Shown: piece after piece, positions 1 through 9,552 of the stretch
Numbering within the stretch: the first letter of the stretch is position 1
How the letters are laid out: each line of letters begins with the position of its first letter
NCBI RefSeq assembly: GCF_040448675.1
Contig: NZ_CP159289.1
Coordinates: forward strand, 6,431,001 to 6,495,000
Source: Dyadobacter sp. 676
Lineage (GTDB): Bacteria > Bacteroidota > Bacteroidia > Cytophagales > Spirosomataceae
Direction: 5' to 3'
Length of the DNA stretch: 64,000 bases
Notes under the pieces: model-generated
What the model saw: the letters and a program-made list of their open reading frames with translations, nothing else
The model's database searches: none
What the model was told of the DNA's origin: nothing
Program-made: the position numbers and the translations under genes

Positions 1-1
1 C

Positions 2-124
2 GCCGTAAAAACACATAATTTGATTAATATTCTGGTTTTTAGCGGATTAAAGGTCAAATTCGAGGAGGGGAAAGCGTTACACCCTGAGCTTGCAAAAGCC
101 AACGGGTTGCTTTTCGATGCATGA
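2..124 (+). CDS. C-terminal end of an unknown protein (partial)
   Basis: An open frame enters from the left edge and stops at TGA 122-124, giving about 40 residues ending in KANGLLFDA. The same frame continues after the stop to TAA 236-238 with a second protein-like stretch (start possible at ATG 143), so an in-frame stop may have split one gene. I do not recognise the family. The short gene that follows on the same strand would fit a toxin-tail/immunity arrangement, but nothing in the sequence proves that. Confidence 0.3.
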   Translation, partial: AVKTHNLINILVFSGLKVKFEEGKALHPELAKANGLLFDA

Positions 125-219
125 AATGAAAAGGCCAGATATATGCCTTGTGGCCATGTGGCGGAAGAGGATATGAAAAATTTGCTGAGTTTATTGTCAA
201 ATCATAACGGAATACTAGC

Positions 220-545
220 ATGGATAGAGCAGAATTAATTAAAGCTTTGGAGCCATTCTGTAAGAGGTGTGCTGAGCTCGACAGGCCTTGGACAGTATCA
301 CGCTTGAAGAAGCCTATCCTGGCGATTCATCAACGTCCTATATCATACGGGTAGAAGCGGCGTGGGCAAACGGTCGATCGCTATGGTACGCAATTGATTT
401 CTTGTTTGATGTGCTATTCGAGACCGTTCCTTATAATGTGAGGACGAGCGTGTTTACAATTCAGATGATTCGTCAGTTGGATGTGAGTAATCCGGAGAAT
501 GAGATCGAGCCGATCGATGCCTCGGTGGCTCTATGTCTGCCTTAA
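220..545 (+). pseudogene. Small unknown protein, frame-disrupted
   Basis: ATG 220 opens a frame reading MDRAELIKALEPFCKRCAEL, and the frame beginning near 288 continues with DSITLEEAYPGDSSTSYIIR to TAA 545. One missing base around 286-290 joins them into about 108 residues. The start overlaps the end of the preceding frame, as in an operon. No family is recognised; the size and acidic composition would suit an immunity-type protein, which is only a guess. It may be a real pseudogene or a single-base sequence error. Confidence 0.4.
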
Positions 546-560
546 AATGTAAAATGCCAA

Positions 561-614
561 TTTCCGCAATGCGTTCCGCAAACCTTTGCGGAACGCATTG
601 CGGAAATTTTTTAA
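561..614 (+). promoter_or_regulatory. Perfect 22-bp palindrome carrying TTGCGGAA direct repeats
   Basis: Arms 561-582 and 585-606 are exact inverted copies around a 2-base centre and are followed by six T. The right arm holds TTGCGGAA at 586-593 and 598-605, a direct repeat of 12-bp period. The same repeat, followed by the same A3T6AA tail, occurs at 2481-2509 upstream of susC. It could act as a terminator for the genes to the left, but the shared repeat suggests an operator for the glycosidase/susCD locus. Confidence 0.6.
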
Positions 615-677
615 GTTATTTGTTTGCAGCAGGTTATTAATTGCTTCATATTCAATTTCCCATTTCTAAACCTGAAT

Positions 678-2315
678 ATGATAAAGCAATACCTGAATGT
701 ACTGCTGGCGGGCTTCCTGATACTGTCCACGCAACTTCCCTCATTTAGCCAGCATAACCCGAAACCCATCCCGGCGCTTGTTTCTAAAAATGGCCGGCAT
801 ACGCTGATAGTCGATGGCAAACCTTTTCTGATCCTGGGCGCGCAGATGTGGAATTCGAGCGGGTGGCCCGATATCCTCGACAAGACCTGGCCTCAATTGA
901 AAGAGCTGCATTGCAACACGCTTGAAGTACCTGTTTACTGGGAAAACATTGAAAAAGAGCAGGGAAAATATGACTTCGCCGATCTGGACAAGCTCATTCT
1001 CGACGCCAGACGGGAGAACATCCGGCTGGTGCTGCTGTGGTTCGCGTCGTTTAAAAACGGCAGCTCACAGTATATTCCCGTCTGGATGAAGGAAAATACT
1101 AAGCAATATCCCCGCATGCTGAACGCGGGCGGACAACCGATACAGGTACAGGCGACAATTTCCGAAAATAACCGGAATGCCGATGCGAAAGCGTTTGCGG
1201 CGGTTATGGCACATATCCGGGAGATCGACGAAGCACATCGCACGGTAATTATGATGCAGGTCGAGAACGAACCGGGATCGCTGGGGACCGACCGGGATTA
1301 TTCGCCGGAAGCAACAAGGCTCTTCAATGGCCAGGTGCCGGCGAAACTGCTTTCGGCATTGAAAAAGAAACCCGGCACCTGGCAGCAGGTATTCGGTTTC
1401 GATGCGCCGGAGACATTCTCCGCCTACTATATGGCGCAGTACATCGATCACGTCGCCGCGGAAGGCAAGAAGCAATACCCGCTTCCCATGTACGTGAACG
1501 CCTGGCTGCGCGAGAACCGCTTCGAACGAGCGGGCGAGCATCCGAGCGGCGGGCCTACTTCGAATATGATCGACGTCTACAAGGCGGTGGCGCCTGACAT
1601 CGACTTGCTGGCGGTGGATATTTATAACCGTAATTACGTGCAGTTCCGGGATTTATGTGAAAAATATGCACGCCCGGACAACGCATTGCTCGTGCCCGAA
1701 ACCGGTAAGGGAATGCTCTTCGCACGGTTTCATTTTTATGCGATCGGGGATTACAACGCGATTGGCGTAGCGCCATATGGTGTCGACCCGTTTCATGGCG
1801 ATCCGCATGACCAGCGCGACAAGACAAAGCTCGACGAAAAGTTCGCGGCCATTGCTTCCAATTACAGGTTGCTTCAACCTGCCATTCCTTTGATTACTTC
1901 ACTGCAAGGGACCGGCAAATTGAAGGCGGCCGTCGAGGAGGAAGGGCTGGGGGAGAAGCTGTTGCATTTTTCGAACTACGATTTGCTGGTTACATTCGGA
2001 TTCCCATCGTACAAAACTATTAAGGAGCCCACCGGCCGCGTGCTGGTGGGGGAAACCGGACCAGACGAGTTTTACCTGATGGGCTTCGACGCCAAATTCC
2101 AGTTTCGGCCAAGGCTGGGCTCGGGTTACTCGGCCTCGGAGTTCATTTACGTGGAAGAAGGGACTTTCGAGCAGGGCACCTGGAAACGACGAAGGATCTG
2201 GAACGGTGATGAGGTGTATCATTCGACGCTCACGCCCGACGGCGTAATCCTGAAAGTGAAGCTGCGGGGCTTGCAGTCGGATCAATATAATACCAAGCCT
2301 AATTTTGAACAGTAG
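678..2315 (+). CDS. Secreted GH35-like beta-galactosidase family protein with DUF5597-type tail
   Basis: A 545-residue glycoside hydrolase with an N-terminal signal peptide (MIKQYLNVLLAGFLILS, cleavage likely after SFSQ). ATG 678 is preferred over the in-frame ATG 624 because it places the signal peptide at the N-terminus. The (beta/alpha)8 barrel carries the clan GH-A acid/base in QVENEPG (Glu198) and a probable nucleophile in LVPETGKG (Glu341). In the GH35-like/DUF5597 group these enzymes remove terminal galactosyl-type residues from oligosaccharides. It lies upstream of susC and susD on the same strand and shares an upstream repeat with susC, so it probably works on the sugar imported by that pair. 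The exact substrate cannot be read from the sequence. Confidence 0.8.
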   Translation: MIKQYLNVLLAGFLILSTQLPSFSQHNPKPIPALVSKNGRHTLIVDGKPFLILGAQMWNSSGWPDILDKTWPQLKELHCNTLEVPVYWENIEKEQGKYDFADLDKLILDARRENIRLVLLWFASFKNGSSQYIPVWMKENTKQYPRMLNAGGQPIQVQATISENNRNADAKAFAAVMAHIREIDEAHRTVIMMQVENEPGSLGTDRDYSPEATRLFNGQVPAKLLSALKKKPGTWQQVFGFDAPETFSAYYMAQYIDHVAAEGKKQYPLPMYVNAWLRENRFERAGEHPSGGPTSNMIDVYKAVAPDIDLLAVDIYNRNYVQFRDLCEKYARPDNALLVPETGKGMLFARFHFYAIGDYNAIGVAPYGVDPFHGDPHDQRDKTKLDEKFAAIASNYRLLQPAIPLITSLQGTGKLKAAVEEEGLGEKLLHFSNYDLLVTFGFPSYKTIKEPTGRVLVGETGPDEFYLMGFDAKFQFRPRLGSGYSASEFIYVEEGTFEQGTWKRRRIWNGDEVYHSTLTPDGVILKVKLRGLQSDQYNTKPNFEQ

Positions 2316-2321
2316 CACCGG

Positions 2322-2345
2322 ATGCCAGGCCTCGAAGCCTGGCAT
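2322..2345 (+). terminator. Hairpin after the GH35-like gene
   Basis: Nine-base arms 2322-2330 and 2337-2345 pair perfectly and start 6 bases after the stop codon. The following bases are only moderately T-rich, so termination may be partial. Confidence 0.5.
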
Positions 2346-2480
2346 TTGTGTTTCCGGGGCAATTGTTTAAATGTTATATTGAAAAAATCATATATTCCTT
2401 CAAGTCGGAGGCGGCTCGTTTCTTTTTCCCCCGCGCTCAAAATCAGAACCTGACCAATATCGGCCTGATCCTGCAAAGGA

Positions 2481-2509
2481 TTGCGGAAAGGTTTGCGGAA
2501 ATTTTTTAA
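2481..2509 (+). promoter_or_regulatory. TTGCGGAA-N4-TTGCGGAA direct repeat upstream of susC
   Basis: TTGCGGAA occurs at 2481-2488 and 2493-2500. The second copy runs into the same A3T6AA tail (to 2509) found after the repeat at 586-605. Two equally spaced copies at the head of co-functional genes suggest the binding site of a sugar-responsive activator. No regulator gene lies in the window next to it. Confidence 0.5.
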
Positions 2510-2651
2510 CTGTTTTAGCAACAGATAGTTAAATATTCTTTCATCTTACCATCAAAGTGTTTGATTGACACAATTCTTGCGCCGAACTTTTCCCGGCAGA
2601 GTCCAATCCGGCACGTTCTATTCTATCATTTTTAAAACCTTCTGTTCATTT

Positions 2652-5600
2652 ATGAAATTAAAGAACTACTCACCAGGAAAACAGGCATTGTGTATTGTTC
2701 TGGCGGCTTTTGCATGCTGCTGTACGGACGCTGCCGTGGCATGGGGGCCCGCAAGGCCGGCGGCGGGGCACACCGCTAATGCCGATGCGGAGGTACACGG
2801 AAAAGTGCTTTCTGACAAGAACGAGCCGCTCGTAGGCGTGAACGTGATCCTGAAAGGAACGTCTGTCGGTACTACAACCGACCCGGAGGGAAACTTTCGG
2901 CTCACGGTTCCTGAAAACGGCACGCTGATGTTCTCGTTTATCGGTTATTTATCGCAGGAAGTCGCGATCGGCAACCGGTCCGAAATCAATGTACAGTTGC
3001 TACCGGACACCAAAATACTCAGCGAGGTGGTGGTAACGGCTTATGCCACCCAAAAGAAAAAGGACATCACCGGCTCGGTATCCGTAGTGGATGTAAAAAA
3101 CATCACCAGGCAGCCCAATGGCTTGGTTTCCGGCTTGTTGCAGGGACAGGCGTCGGGCGTGACGGTCATTTCCTCGGGACAGCCGGGCGCGGAACCGCAG
3201 GTGCGTATCAGGGGGATCAACACGTTCGGAAACAATACGCCCCTGTATGTTGTGGACGGTGTGCCGACACAGAACAGCACCAATCTGAATCCCAACGACA
3301 TCGCGTCCATTCAGGTGTTGAAAGATGCCGGTGCGGCGTCCATTTACGGCTCGCGGGCCTCGAACGGGGTAATCATCATTACCACCAAGAAAGGTACGGG
3401 CAAGGTATCCGTTCAGTACGATGCTTACTACGGCGTGCAGGTGCCCAAACCGGGGAACGTGTGGGATTTGCTGAGCCCGGCCGAAGAGGCCAAATTGCGC
3501 TGGATCGCCAACAAGAACTCGGGCCTGGCGATCAACGACCCGATTTACGGTTCCGGCCCCGAACCGGTCATTCCCGACTACATTTACCCGTTGGGAAAAA
3601 TGGAGGGTGATCCGGCAGTGGACCCGGCCAAATATTACATTAACCCGAATTTCAGGACGGACGACGATTACAACAAGTTTTACCGCATTATCCGGGCCAA
3701 TAAAGAAGGTACCGATTGGTTTCACGAGGTTTTCAAGCCGGCTGTCAATACGAGCCATAACCTCTCGGTGAGCGGTGGGACGGATAAGGGCAATTATATG
3801 ATTTCCCTCAATTATCTCAACCAGCAGGGCACCATGCTTTCCACGTACCTGAAACGCTACAACCTCCGGGCCAATACACTTTTCAACGTCAGCAAGCGGA
3901 TACGTATCGGCGAAAACCTCACTTACACGATCACCAGCAATCCCCAACAAACCGAGTTGTCGGACCTGAACATTGTCCAGACGGCCTCCCAAATGGCGCC
4001 TATATTCCCGGTACACGACATTATGGGTAATTACGCGGGTATTTTCGGGACGGGCTACAACGGGAACAACCCGGTGGGAACGTTGGAGCGGCTGAAAGAT
4101 AACCGCACGCTCGGCAACAGGCTTTTCGGCAATTTGTTTGCCGAAGTGGACGTGCTGAACGGCCTCACATTCAGGACGAATTTCGGAGGAGAAATGTATT
4201 CGGGCACGTCGAGGTCGTTCGTTTATCCAACGTACGAAAACAACGAAAATACCAAGTATAATGCATTTACGCAGGGCTCCTCGAACGGTTACGCGTGGAC
4301 CTGGACCAATACATTGACCTACAAAAAAATGATTGGCAGTGTCCACGACATCACCGTCGTCCTGGGTAATGAGGCTTATAAATCGTATTTCGAAAACCTG
4401 GGCGGGACCACGCGCGACTACTATACATTCGACCCCAATTACACCACATTATCGACCGGCTCGGGCATCCAGAGCAATTACAGCGGCCGGAGTTTCGAAT
4501 CGCTGAACTCCCAATTCGGGCGGCTGGATTATGCATTTAAAGGCAAATACCTGCTCAGCGGGACCTTGCGGCGCGATGGTTCTTCCAAATTCGTGAGGTA
4601 CCAATATGGCTGGTTCCCTTCTGTGAGCGCGGGATGGCGGCTTTCCGAGGAGAGTTTTATGCAAGGCGCCAAATGGCTGGCCGACCTGAAAGTACGCGGA
4701 AGCTGGGGTGTAATGGGTAATCAGTTGAATGTCAATGCGAATAATGGCTACTACACATTCATTATGGACAAGGCCGCTTCGTATTACGATATAGGCCGGA
4801 CGAACAATTCCAATCAACCGGGCTTTCAGGTGGGGCAAATAGGTAACCCGGATGCGAAATGGGAGCGGAATATCAATGCCAATATCGGGATCGACGCCAC
4901 GTTTTTGAGCGGGATGATTGACCTTTCGGTTGATTATTTTCGAAAGGATATTAAAGACCTCCTCTATAACCCGGCGGTAGTGGGAACGCAGGGCCCTGGT
5001 ACCGTGCCTTTTGTGAACATCGCCGGTACCACGAACCGGGGCGTCGACCTGTCGGTTAACTTTCACAAAAACCTCGCGAAAGACCTCCGGCTCGATCTGG
5101 GCGCTACATTTACTTCCTATAAAAACAAGGTTACCCGGGTGACCGACAACACCAATTATTTCTTCTCGACAGGCCGCGCGCTGAATGGTATCAACTACGT
5201 GCGCAACGAAGTAGGCCACCCGATCGGGTCGTTTTACGGCTATCGGATTACCGGTTTCTGGAATAGCACGCAGGAACTGGAGCAAGCCAACGAGCAGGCC
5301 CGGCAGGTTACCGGCAATGCGGAAGCCGTATATCAGACCGATCAGGCCCTGGGCCGTTTCCGGTTCAAGGATGTTAATGGTGATGGCATCATCACTGCCG
5401 ACGACCGTACCTTTCTCGGAAACCCTAACCCCGACTTCAACTACGGCCTGAACATCGGATTGACTTATAAGCAGTTCGATCTCAGCGCATTCATTTATGG
5501 TGTGCAGGGCGGGGACATTTGGAACCAACTTCGATATACCACTGATTTCTACGCCTCCTTTGTTCAAGCCAAAAGCAAGCGCGCGCTGTACGATTCATGG

Positions 5601-5930
5601 ACCCCCGAAAACAAAAATGCGACACTGCCGATTCAGGAAACGAAAATGACCGCGGCCACCAACGGTTCGCCGACTTCGTATTACGTCGAAGATGGTTCGT
5701 ACCTGCGGCTCAAGAACATCCAGCTCGGCTACAACGTCCCGGCCAGGCTGCTTTCGAAAATCAACGTGTCGAACTTCCGGATTTACGTGCAGGCGGCGAA
5801 TGTGTTCACGCTGACCAAATACTTGGGGCTGGACCCGGAAATAGGTGGCTCGGCAACGAGTTTCGGGGTGGATAAAGGGATGTACCCCAACGATCGCCAG
5901 TTTCTTGGCGGCGTTCAGGTCAGTTTCTAA
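2652..5930 (+). CDS. susC: SusC/RagA-type TonB-dependent outer membrane transporter
   Basis: A 1092-residue outer membrane protein that imports oligosaccharides using TonB energy. ATG 2652 is chosen because a signal peptide follows; the longer frame from 2565 adds an unlikely leader. After the signal comes a carboxypeptidase-regulatory-like domain (VHGKVLSDKNEPLVGVNVIL through FSFIGYLSQEV), then the SEVVVTAYATQKKKDITGSV box typical of SusC proteins, the plug (VRIRGINTFGNNTPLYVVDG; AGAASIYGSRASNGVI) and a long beta-barrel ending in QVSF. The susD gene follows after 18 bases. The paired SusD lipoprotein should form the lid of the transporter. The gene is intact. Confidence 0.95.
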   Translation: MKLKNYSPGKQALCIVLAAFACCCTDAAVAWGPARPAAGHTANADAEVHGKVLSDKNEPLVGVNVILKGTSVGTTTDPEGNFRLTVPENGTLMFSFIGYLSQEVAIGNRSEINVQLLPDTKILSEVVVTAYATQKKKDITGSVSVVDVKNITRQPNGLVSGLLQGQASGVTVISSGQPGAEPQVRIRGINTFGNNTPLYVVDGVPTQNSTNLNPNDIASIQVLKDAGAASIYGSRASNGVIIITTKKGTGKVSVQYDAYYGVQVPKPGNVWDLLSPAEEAKLRWIANKNSGLAINDPIYGSGPEPVIPDYIYPLGKMEGDPAVDPAKYYINPNFRTDDDYNKFYRIIRANKEGTDWFHEVFKPAVNTSHNLSVSGGTDKGNYMISLNYLNQQGTMLSTYLKRYNLRANTLFNVSKRIRIGENLTYTITSNPQQTELSDLNIVQTASQMAPIFPVHDIMGNYAGIFGTGYNGNNPVGTLERLKDNRTLGNRLFGNLFAEVDVLNGLTFRTNFGGEMYSGTSRSFVYPTYENNENTKYNAFTQGSSNGYAWTWTNTLTYKKMIGSVHDITVVLGNEAYKSYFENLGGTTRDYYTFDPNYTTLSTGSGIQSNYSGRSFESLNSQFGRLDYAFKGKYLLSGTLRRDGSSKFVRYQYGWFPSVSAGWRLSEESFMQGAKWLADLKVRGSWGVMGNQLNVNANNGYYTFIMDKAASYYDIGRTNNSNQPGFQVGQIGNPDAKWERNINANIGIDATFLSGMIDLSVDYFRKDIKDLLYNPAVVGTQGPGTVPFVNIAGTTNRGVDLSVNFHKNLAKDLRLDLGATFTSYKNKVTRVTDNTNYFFSTGRALNGINYVRNEVGHPIGSFYGYRITGFWNSTQELEQANEQARQVTGNAEAVYQTDQALGRFRFKDVNGDGIITADDRTFLGNPNPDFNYGLNIGLTYKQFDLSAFIYGVQGGDIWNQLRYTTDFYASFVQAKSKRALYDSWTPENKNATLPIQETKMTAATNGSPTSYYVEDGSYLRLKNIQLGYNVPARLLSKINVSNFRIYVQAANVFTLTKYLGLDPEIGGSATSFGVDKGMYPNDRQFLGGVQVSF

Positions 5931-5948
5931 TTTTTTTCAGAACAATAT

Positions 5949-7704
5949 ATGAAAGCATTTAAGACAATACTGCTGACTTGCCTGACTGCCGGCCTGTCGC
6001 TGCAATCCTGTAAAGAGGAATTCCTCGATTATACACCCCAGGGCGCATTGGGCGAAGATATGCTGGCCACCAGAGAGGGTGTTAATTCGCTGCTGATCGG
6101 TGCCTATGCGGCGCTCGACGGTCAGGGTAATTATGGTTTGAATATCAACGGCGGGACCGCCTGGGCGGTAGGTCCCGACAATGCGATCTACGGAAGCGGC
6201 TATGGTGGCGAGTCGCACGCGATGCCGTTGTCGACGAGCGTAGAGCCGATCAACGAGTTCCTGAACGAGCGCTGGAAGGCCAGTTATGCCGGTGTGAGCC
6301 GTTGCAACGCCGTTTTGAGGGTAGCTGCGAAAACAAAGGACCTGACGGACGCCGAGCTCAAAAACATCGTCGGGCAGACGCGGTTCCTGCGCGGGCATTA
6401 CTATTTCGAACTGAAACGCATGTACAATATGGTGCCGTGGATCGACGAGCATACGACGGATTTCAAGCAGCCGAACGATAAGGACATATGGCCGATGATC
6501 GAGGAGGATTTCAAATATGCCGTAGAAAATGTGCCATCGACCCAACCGGAAGCGGGAAGGATCAATAAAACCGCCGCCCAGGCCTATCTTGGAAAAGTCT
6601 GTCTATATCAAAAAAAGTATGCGGAGGCCAAAGCGAACTTCGACCTGGTAATAAACGGCGGCATTACAAGCCGGGGTAAAAAAAGTGGACCTGAACCCGG
6701 AGTTCGAGGATAATCACCGCCCCGAAAAAGAGTTGGAGAGTCCCGAAGCATTGTTCTCGATAGACATGTCGGCGAACGTTGGCAATGGAACCATCGCGAC
6801 GGCAAACCAGGGAAGTATGCTCAACTTTCCCATCAACAGCCCGTTCGGTTGCTGTGGCAATTTCCTGCCGTCGATAGACCTCGTCAATTCCTTTCGTACC
6901 AATCCGGCTACCGGGCTGCCTTATCTCGACGACTACAACAAGCACGAAGTGAAAGCCGACATTGGCATTCTGTCGAGCCAGCCATTCACGCCCGATGCCG
7001 GTACACTCGATCCGCGGCTCGACTGGACGGCGGGCAGAAGAGGCATTCCGTTCAAGGATTGGGGGCTTATGCCGGGCAACGACTGGATACGCAATTCCGT
7101 GGCGACGGGGCCTTATGTAAATCTGAAAAATATCTACTGGAATGCCACCAAAAACCTCTATTACGATGGATCAGCCTGGGCGCCCGGCTCGGCCATCAAC
7201 TATAATGTGATCAGTTTCGCCGATGTCCTTTTACTGGCCGCCGAAGCGGAGGCGCAGCTCGGTAACCTGGATGCGGCACAGGGTTATGTGAACCGCGTAC
7301 GCATGCGCGCAGCGAACCCGAAAGGCTTTGTTTATAAATACAAGGACGATTCCAAACCAGAACTAGGCTTTTCGACGACGCCCGCCGCTAATTATCTGAT
7401 CAAGCTTTACCCGGAAGGCAATTTCAAATCGGGCGGGAAGGAATATGCCTTAAAGGCGGTCTATTTCGAGAGGAAACTTGAACTGGCGATGCAGGGCCAC
7501 CGCTTTTTCGACCTGGTACGCTGGGGACTGGCCGATAGTTTCCTGAATGCCTATTACGCCTACGAAGTCACCAAAGTTACCGAAGTAACCGGGATGAAAT
7601 TCACTCCGAACAAGAACGAGTATTACCCTATTCCGCAAACGCAGATAGACCTCAGTACCGTCAACGGCAAGGCGACCCTGCGGCAGAATCCGGGTTATCA
7701 GTAA
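5949..7704 (+). CDS. susD: SusD/RagB-type nutrient-binding lipoprotein (single frameshift)
   Basis: The surface lipoprotein partner of the adjacent SusC: SusD proteins bind glycan at the mouth of the transporter. The signal peptide ends in a lipobox (LSLQSC, Cys about residue 20). The N-terminal SusD-like region (FLDYTPQG, TRFLRGHYYFELKRMYN, MIEEDFKYA) is in one frame to about 6684, and the RagB/SusD C-terminal region (YNVISFADVLLLAAEAEAQ, VYFERKLELAMQGHRFFDLV) is in another frame to 7704. Removing one A from the seven-A run 6678-6684 restores a continuous 584-residue protein reading RGKKVDLNPEFEDN. This may be a sequence error, a fresh mutation or transcriptional slippage. Confidence 0.88.
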
Positions 7705-7737
7705 AAAGTTTAGTTAAATTCTCATAGTGTAATGCAC

Positions 7738-7767
7738 ATCAGCCGGTCTCCGCAGAAGCCGGCTGAT
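7738..7767 (+). terminator. Rho-independent terminator after susD
   Basis: Nine-base arms 7738-7746 and 7759-7767 pair perfectly and are followed by TTTGTTT. It closes the susCD transcript. Confidence 0.7.
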
Positions 7768-7877
7768 TTTGTTTATTATCGATATTTTGATGCATTAAAA
7801 GCGGATAAAATTCGGATATTGGGTCAGGGTAGCGGCCGCTTATGAAGTCTGACCTTTTGAAACACATCACCTGAACC

Positions 7878-9284
7878 ATGATTTCCGGAAAACCTGACCA
7901 TTTCTCACGCCGCGAATTCGCCCGTCGTGCGGGTATGCTGGCGGCGGCCGGTATATTTACGCCCGAAAACCACATCCTGAACCCAATACCACAGCCATCC
8001 GTGAAAAAGATCACCGTCAAGAATGTCAGTTCCAATTTTGAGAGGGAACCTTTAAATCCGTATCGTTTCAAAGGCAGCGCCATTACCGACAGCTGGCAGG
8101 CCGTCGCCATGCTCGAATCGGATTCAGGCATTAAAAAGATCGGCTTGGGGACGCAAGGGGTTTTGTGGTCGGATTCGAAGGTATTCGCGGCGCATTCGGA
8201 AAGTGCGGGGAATGCATTGATGTACGCAATGAGCGAACGGGCTTTACAGATGATCAAAGGGACGTCGTTTACCGACCCCGTACAGCTCCTCGATGATATT
8301 TTGCCGGAAGTGCTCGCTTATGGAAAAAAGATCACCGGCAACGCCGATTTGCGCAAAACATTCGCATTGAATGCCCTCGTTTGCGTGGATAATGCAGCCT
8401 GGCTGCTGTACGCGCAGGAGAATGGTATGAAACAGTTCGACGAAATGGTGCCGGCCGCCTACCGTCCGGGCCTGTCGTACCGGCACGGGAAAGTGGCAAG
8501 TATTCCGTCGTTCGCCGTCGGGACTTCGCCCGAGCGCATCAAACAGGCCGCCGACGAAGGTTATTTCATACTAAAACTTAAAACCGGCGCGGCAGGAACG
8601 CAGCAGGAAATGATCGAAAAGGACATTGCCTTCCTGACGGCCGTGCATAAGGCTATCGGGCATTACGAGACGCCCTATACCCGGAATGGGAAAATACCCT
8701 ATTATTTCGACGCAAACGGCCGTTATGAGAAAAAGGAAACGCTGATGCGCTTCCTGGACCATGCCCGGAAGATCGGGGCTTTCGACCAGATCGCGGTGAT
8801 CGAGGAACCTTTCGAGGAAAGCAACGAAACCTTCGTGGGCGACCTGGGCGTACGGGTGGCGGCGGACGAGAGCGCGCATACGGTCGAGGACGCCGCACAC
8901 CGCATCGAGTTGGGCTATTCGGCTATTGCCGTCAAGGCCATTGCGAAAACGCTGAGCATGACGATGAAAATCACCCAGCTGGCTTATGAAAAAAAGGTAC
9001 CCTGCTTCTGTGCCGACCTTACCGTGAACCCTATTCTGGTGGACTGGAACAAGAATGTGGCGGCGCGCTTGCAGCCGTTTCCGGGCATGTCGGTGGGGTT
9101 GCAGGAAACGAACGGCCACCAATACTACAAAAACTGGGACAAGCTCATGACCTTCCACCCGATGGCAAACGGTAGCTGGACTAAAACACAAAAAGGCGTT
9201 TACCTTACCGACAAATCATTCTATGCCGAAAGCGGCGGCATTCTGGCACCGTCCGCACATTACGAGGCTATGTTTAATGGCTGA
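7878..9284 (+). CDS. Enolase-superfamily (mandelate racemase/muconate lactonizing-like) enzyme with Tat-like leader
   Basis: A 468-residue protein with an N-terminal SRREFARRAGMLAAAG leader resembling a twin-arginine signal, so it is probably exported. The barrel carries superfamily features: a LKLKTG lysine motif, then metal ligands in the order YFDANGRY (Asp), VIEEPFEE (Glu) and VAADESAH (Asp/Glu), and a later Lys in AVKAIAK. Family members abstract a proton next to a carboxylate (acid-sugar dehydratases, epimerases). It follows susCD on the same strand, behind a terminator and with its own upstream space, so a role in processing acid sugars from that locus is plausible but not shown. The substrate is unknown. 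Confidence 0.8.
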   Translation: MISGKPDHFSRREFARRAGMLAAAGIFTPENHILNPIPQPSVKKITVKNVSSNFEREPLNPYRFKGSAITDSWQAVAMLESDSGIKKIGLGTQGVLWSDSKVFAAHSESAGNALMYAMSERALQMIKGTSFTDPVQLLDDILPEVLAYGKKITGNADLRKTFALNALVCVDNAAWLLYAQENGMKQFDEMVPAAYRPGLSYRHGKVASIPSFAVGTSPERIKQAADEGYFILKLKTGAAGTQQEMIEKDIAFLTAVHKAIGHYETPYTRNGKIPYYFDANGRYEKKETLMRFLDHARKIGAFDQIAVIEEPFEESNETFVGDLGVRVAADESAHTVEDAAHRIELGYSAIAVKAIAKTLSMTMKITQLAYEKKVPCFCADLTVNPILVDWNKNVAARLQPFPGMSVGLQETNGHQYYKNWDKLMTFHPMANGSWTKTQKGVYLTDKSFYAESGGILAPSAHYEAMFNG

Positions 9285-9480
9285 GGGGCGTGGTACAACT
9301 CCGCCTGAAAATCAAGTAACCGTTTTTTGTGAACGAAATAAGATTGGTACGGCAGCGTGTTATATTGCTTGCATGCGCGTCCCGGGAGCCTGTCGATTTA
9401 ACGCCATCAGGCGGACTTACACAGTCTTCCAAGCTGGGGTAGGAGGCCCATTGGGGAACGGATAGATAAGGGTGAAATAA

Positions 9481-9518
9481 AACCAATGCCAAACAGCAAA
9501 CACTATCTGGCATTGGTT
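9481..9518 (-). terminator. Terminator of the thioredoxin-like gene
   Basis: Eleven-base arms 9481-9491 and 9508-9518 pair perfectly. On the minus strand the hairpin is followed by TTTTATTTC. It lies 35 bases beyond the stop of the gene at 9553. Confidence 0.65.
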
Positions 9519-9552
9519 CGCAACTTAAATAAAATGCGGGAAATGATCGCCG

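Noticed and set aside
3000..4346. Long open frame (448 codons) on the minus strand inside susC
   Set aside because: It is antisense to an unmistakable SusC gene; the GC-rich third positions of susC keep this frame open. Its composition is not protein-like. Similar antisense frames at 51054-52244, 60819-61883 and 4449-5567 were dropped for the same reason.
5949..7704. Programmed ribosomal frameshift in susD
   Set aside because: SusD families do not use one, and four other genes in the window show the same one-base homopolymer gain, so error is simpler. Slippage is kept as a tested alternative.
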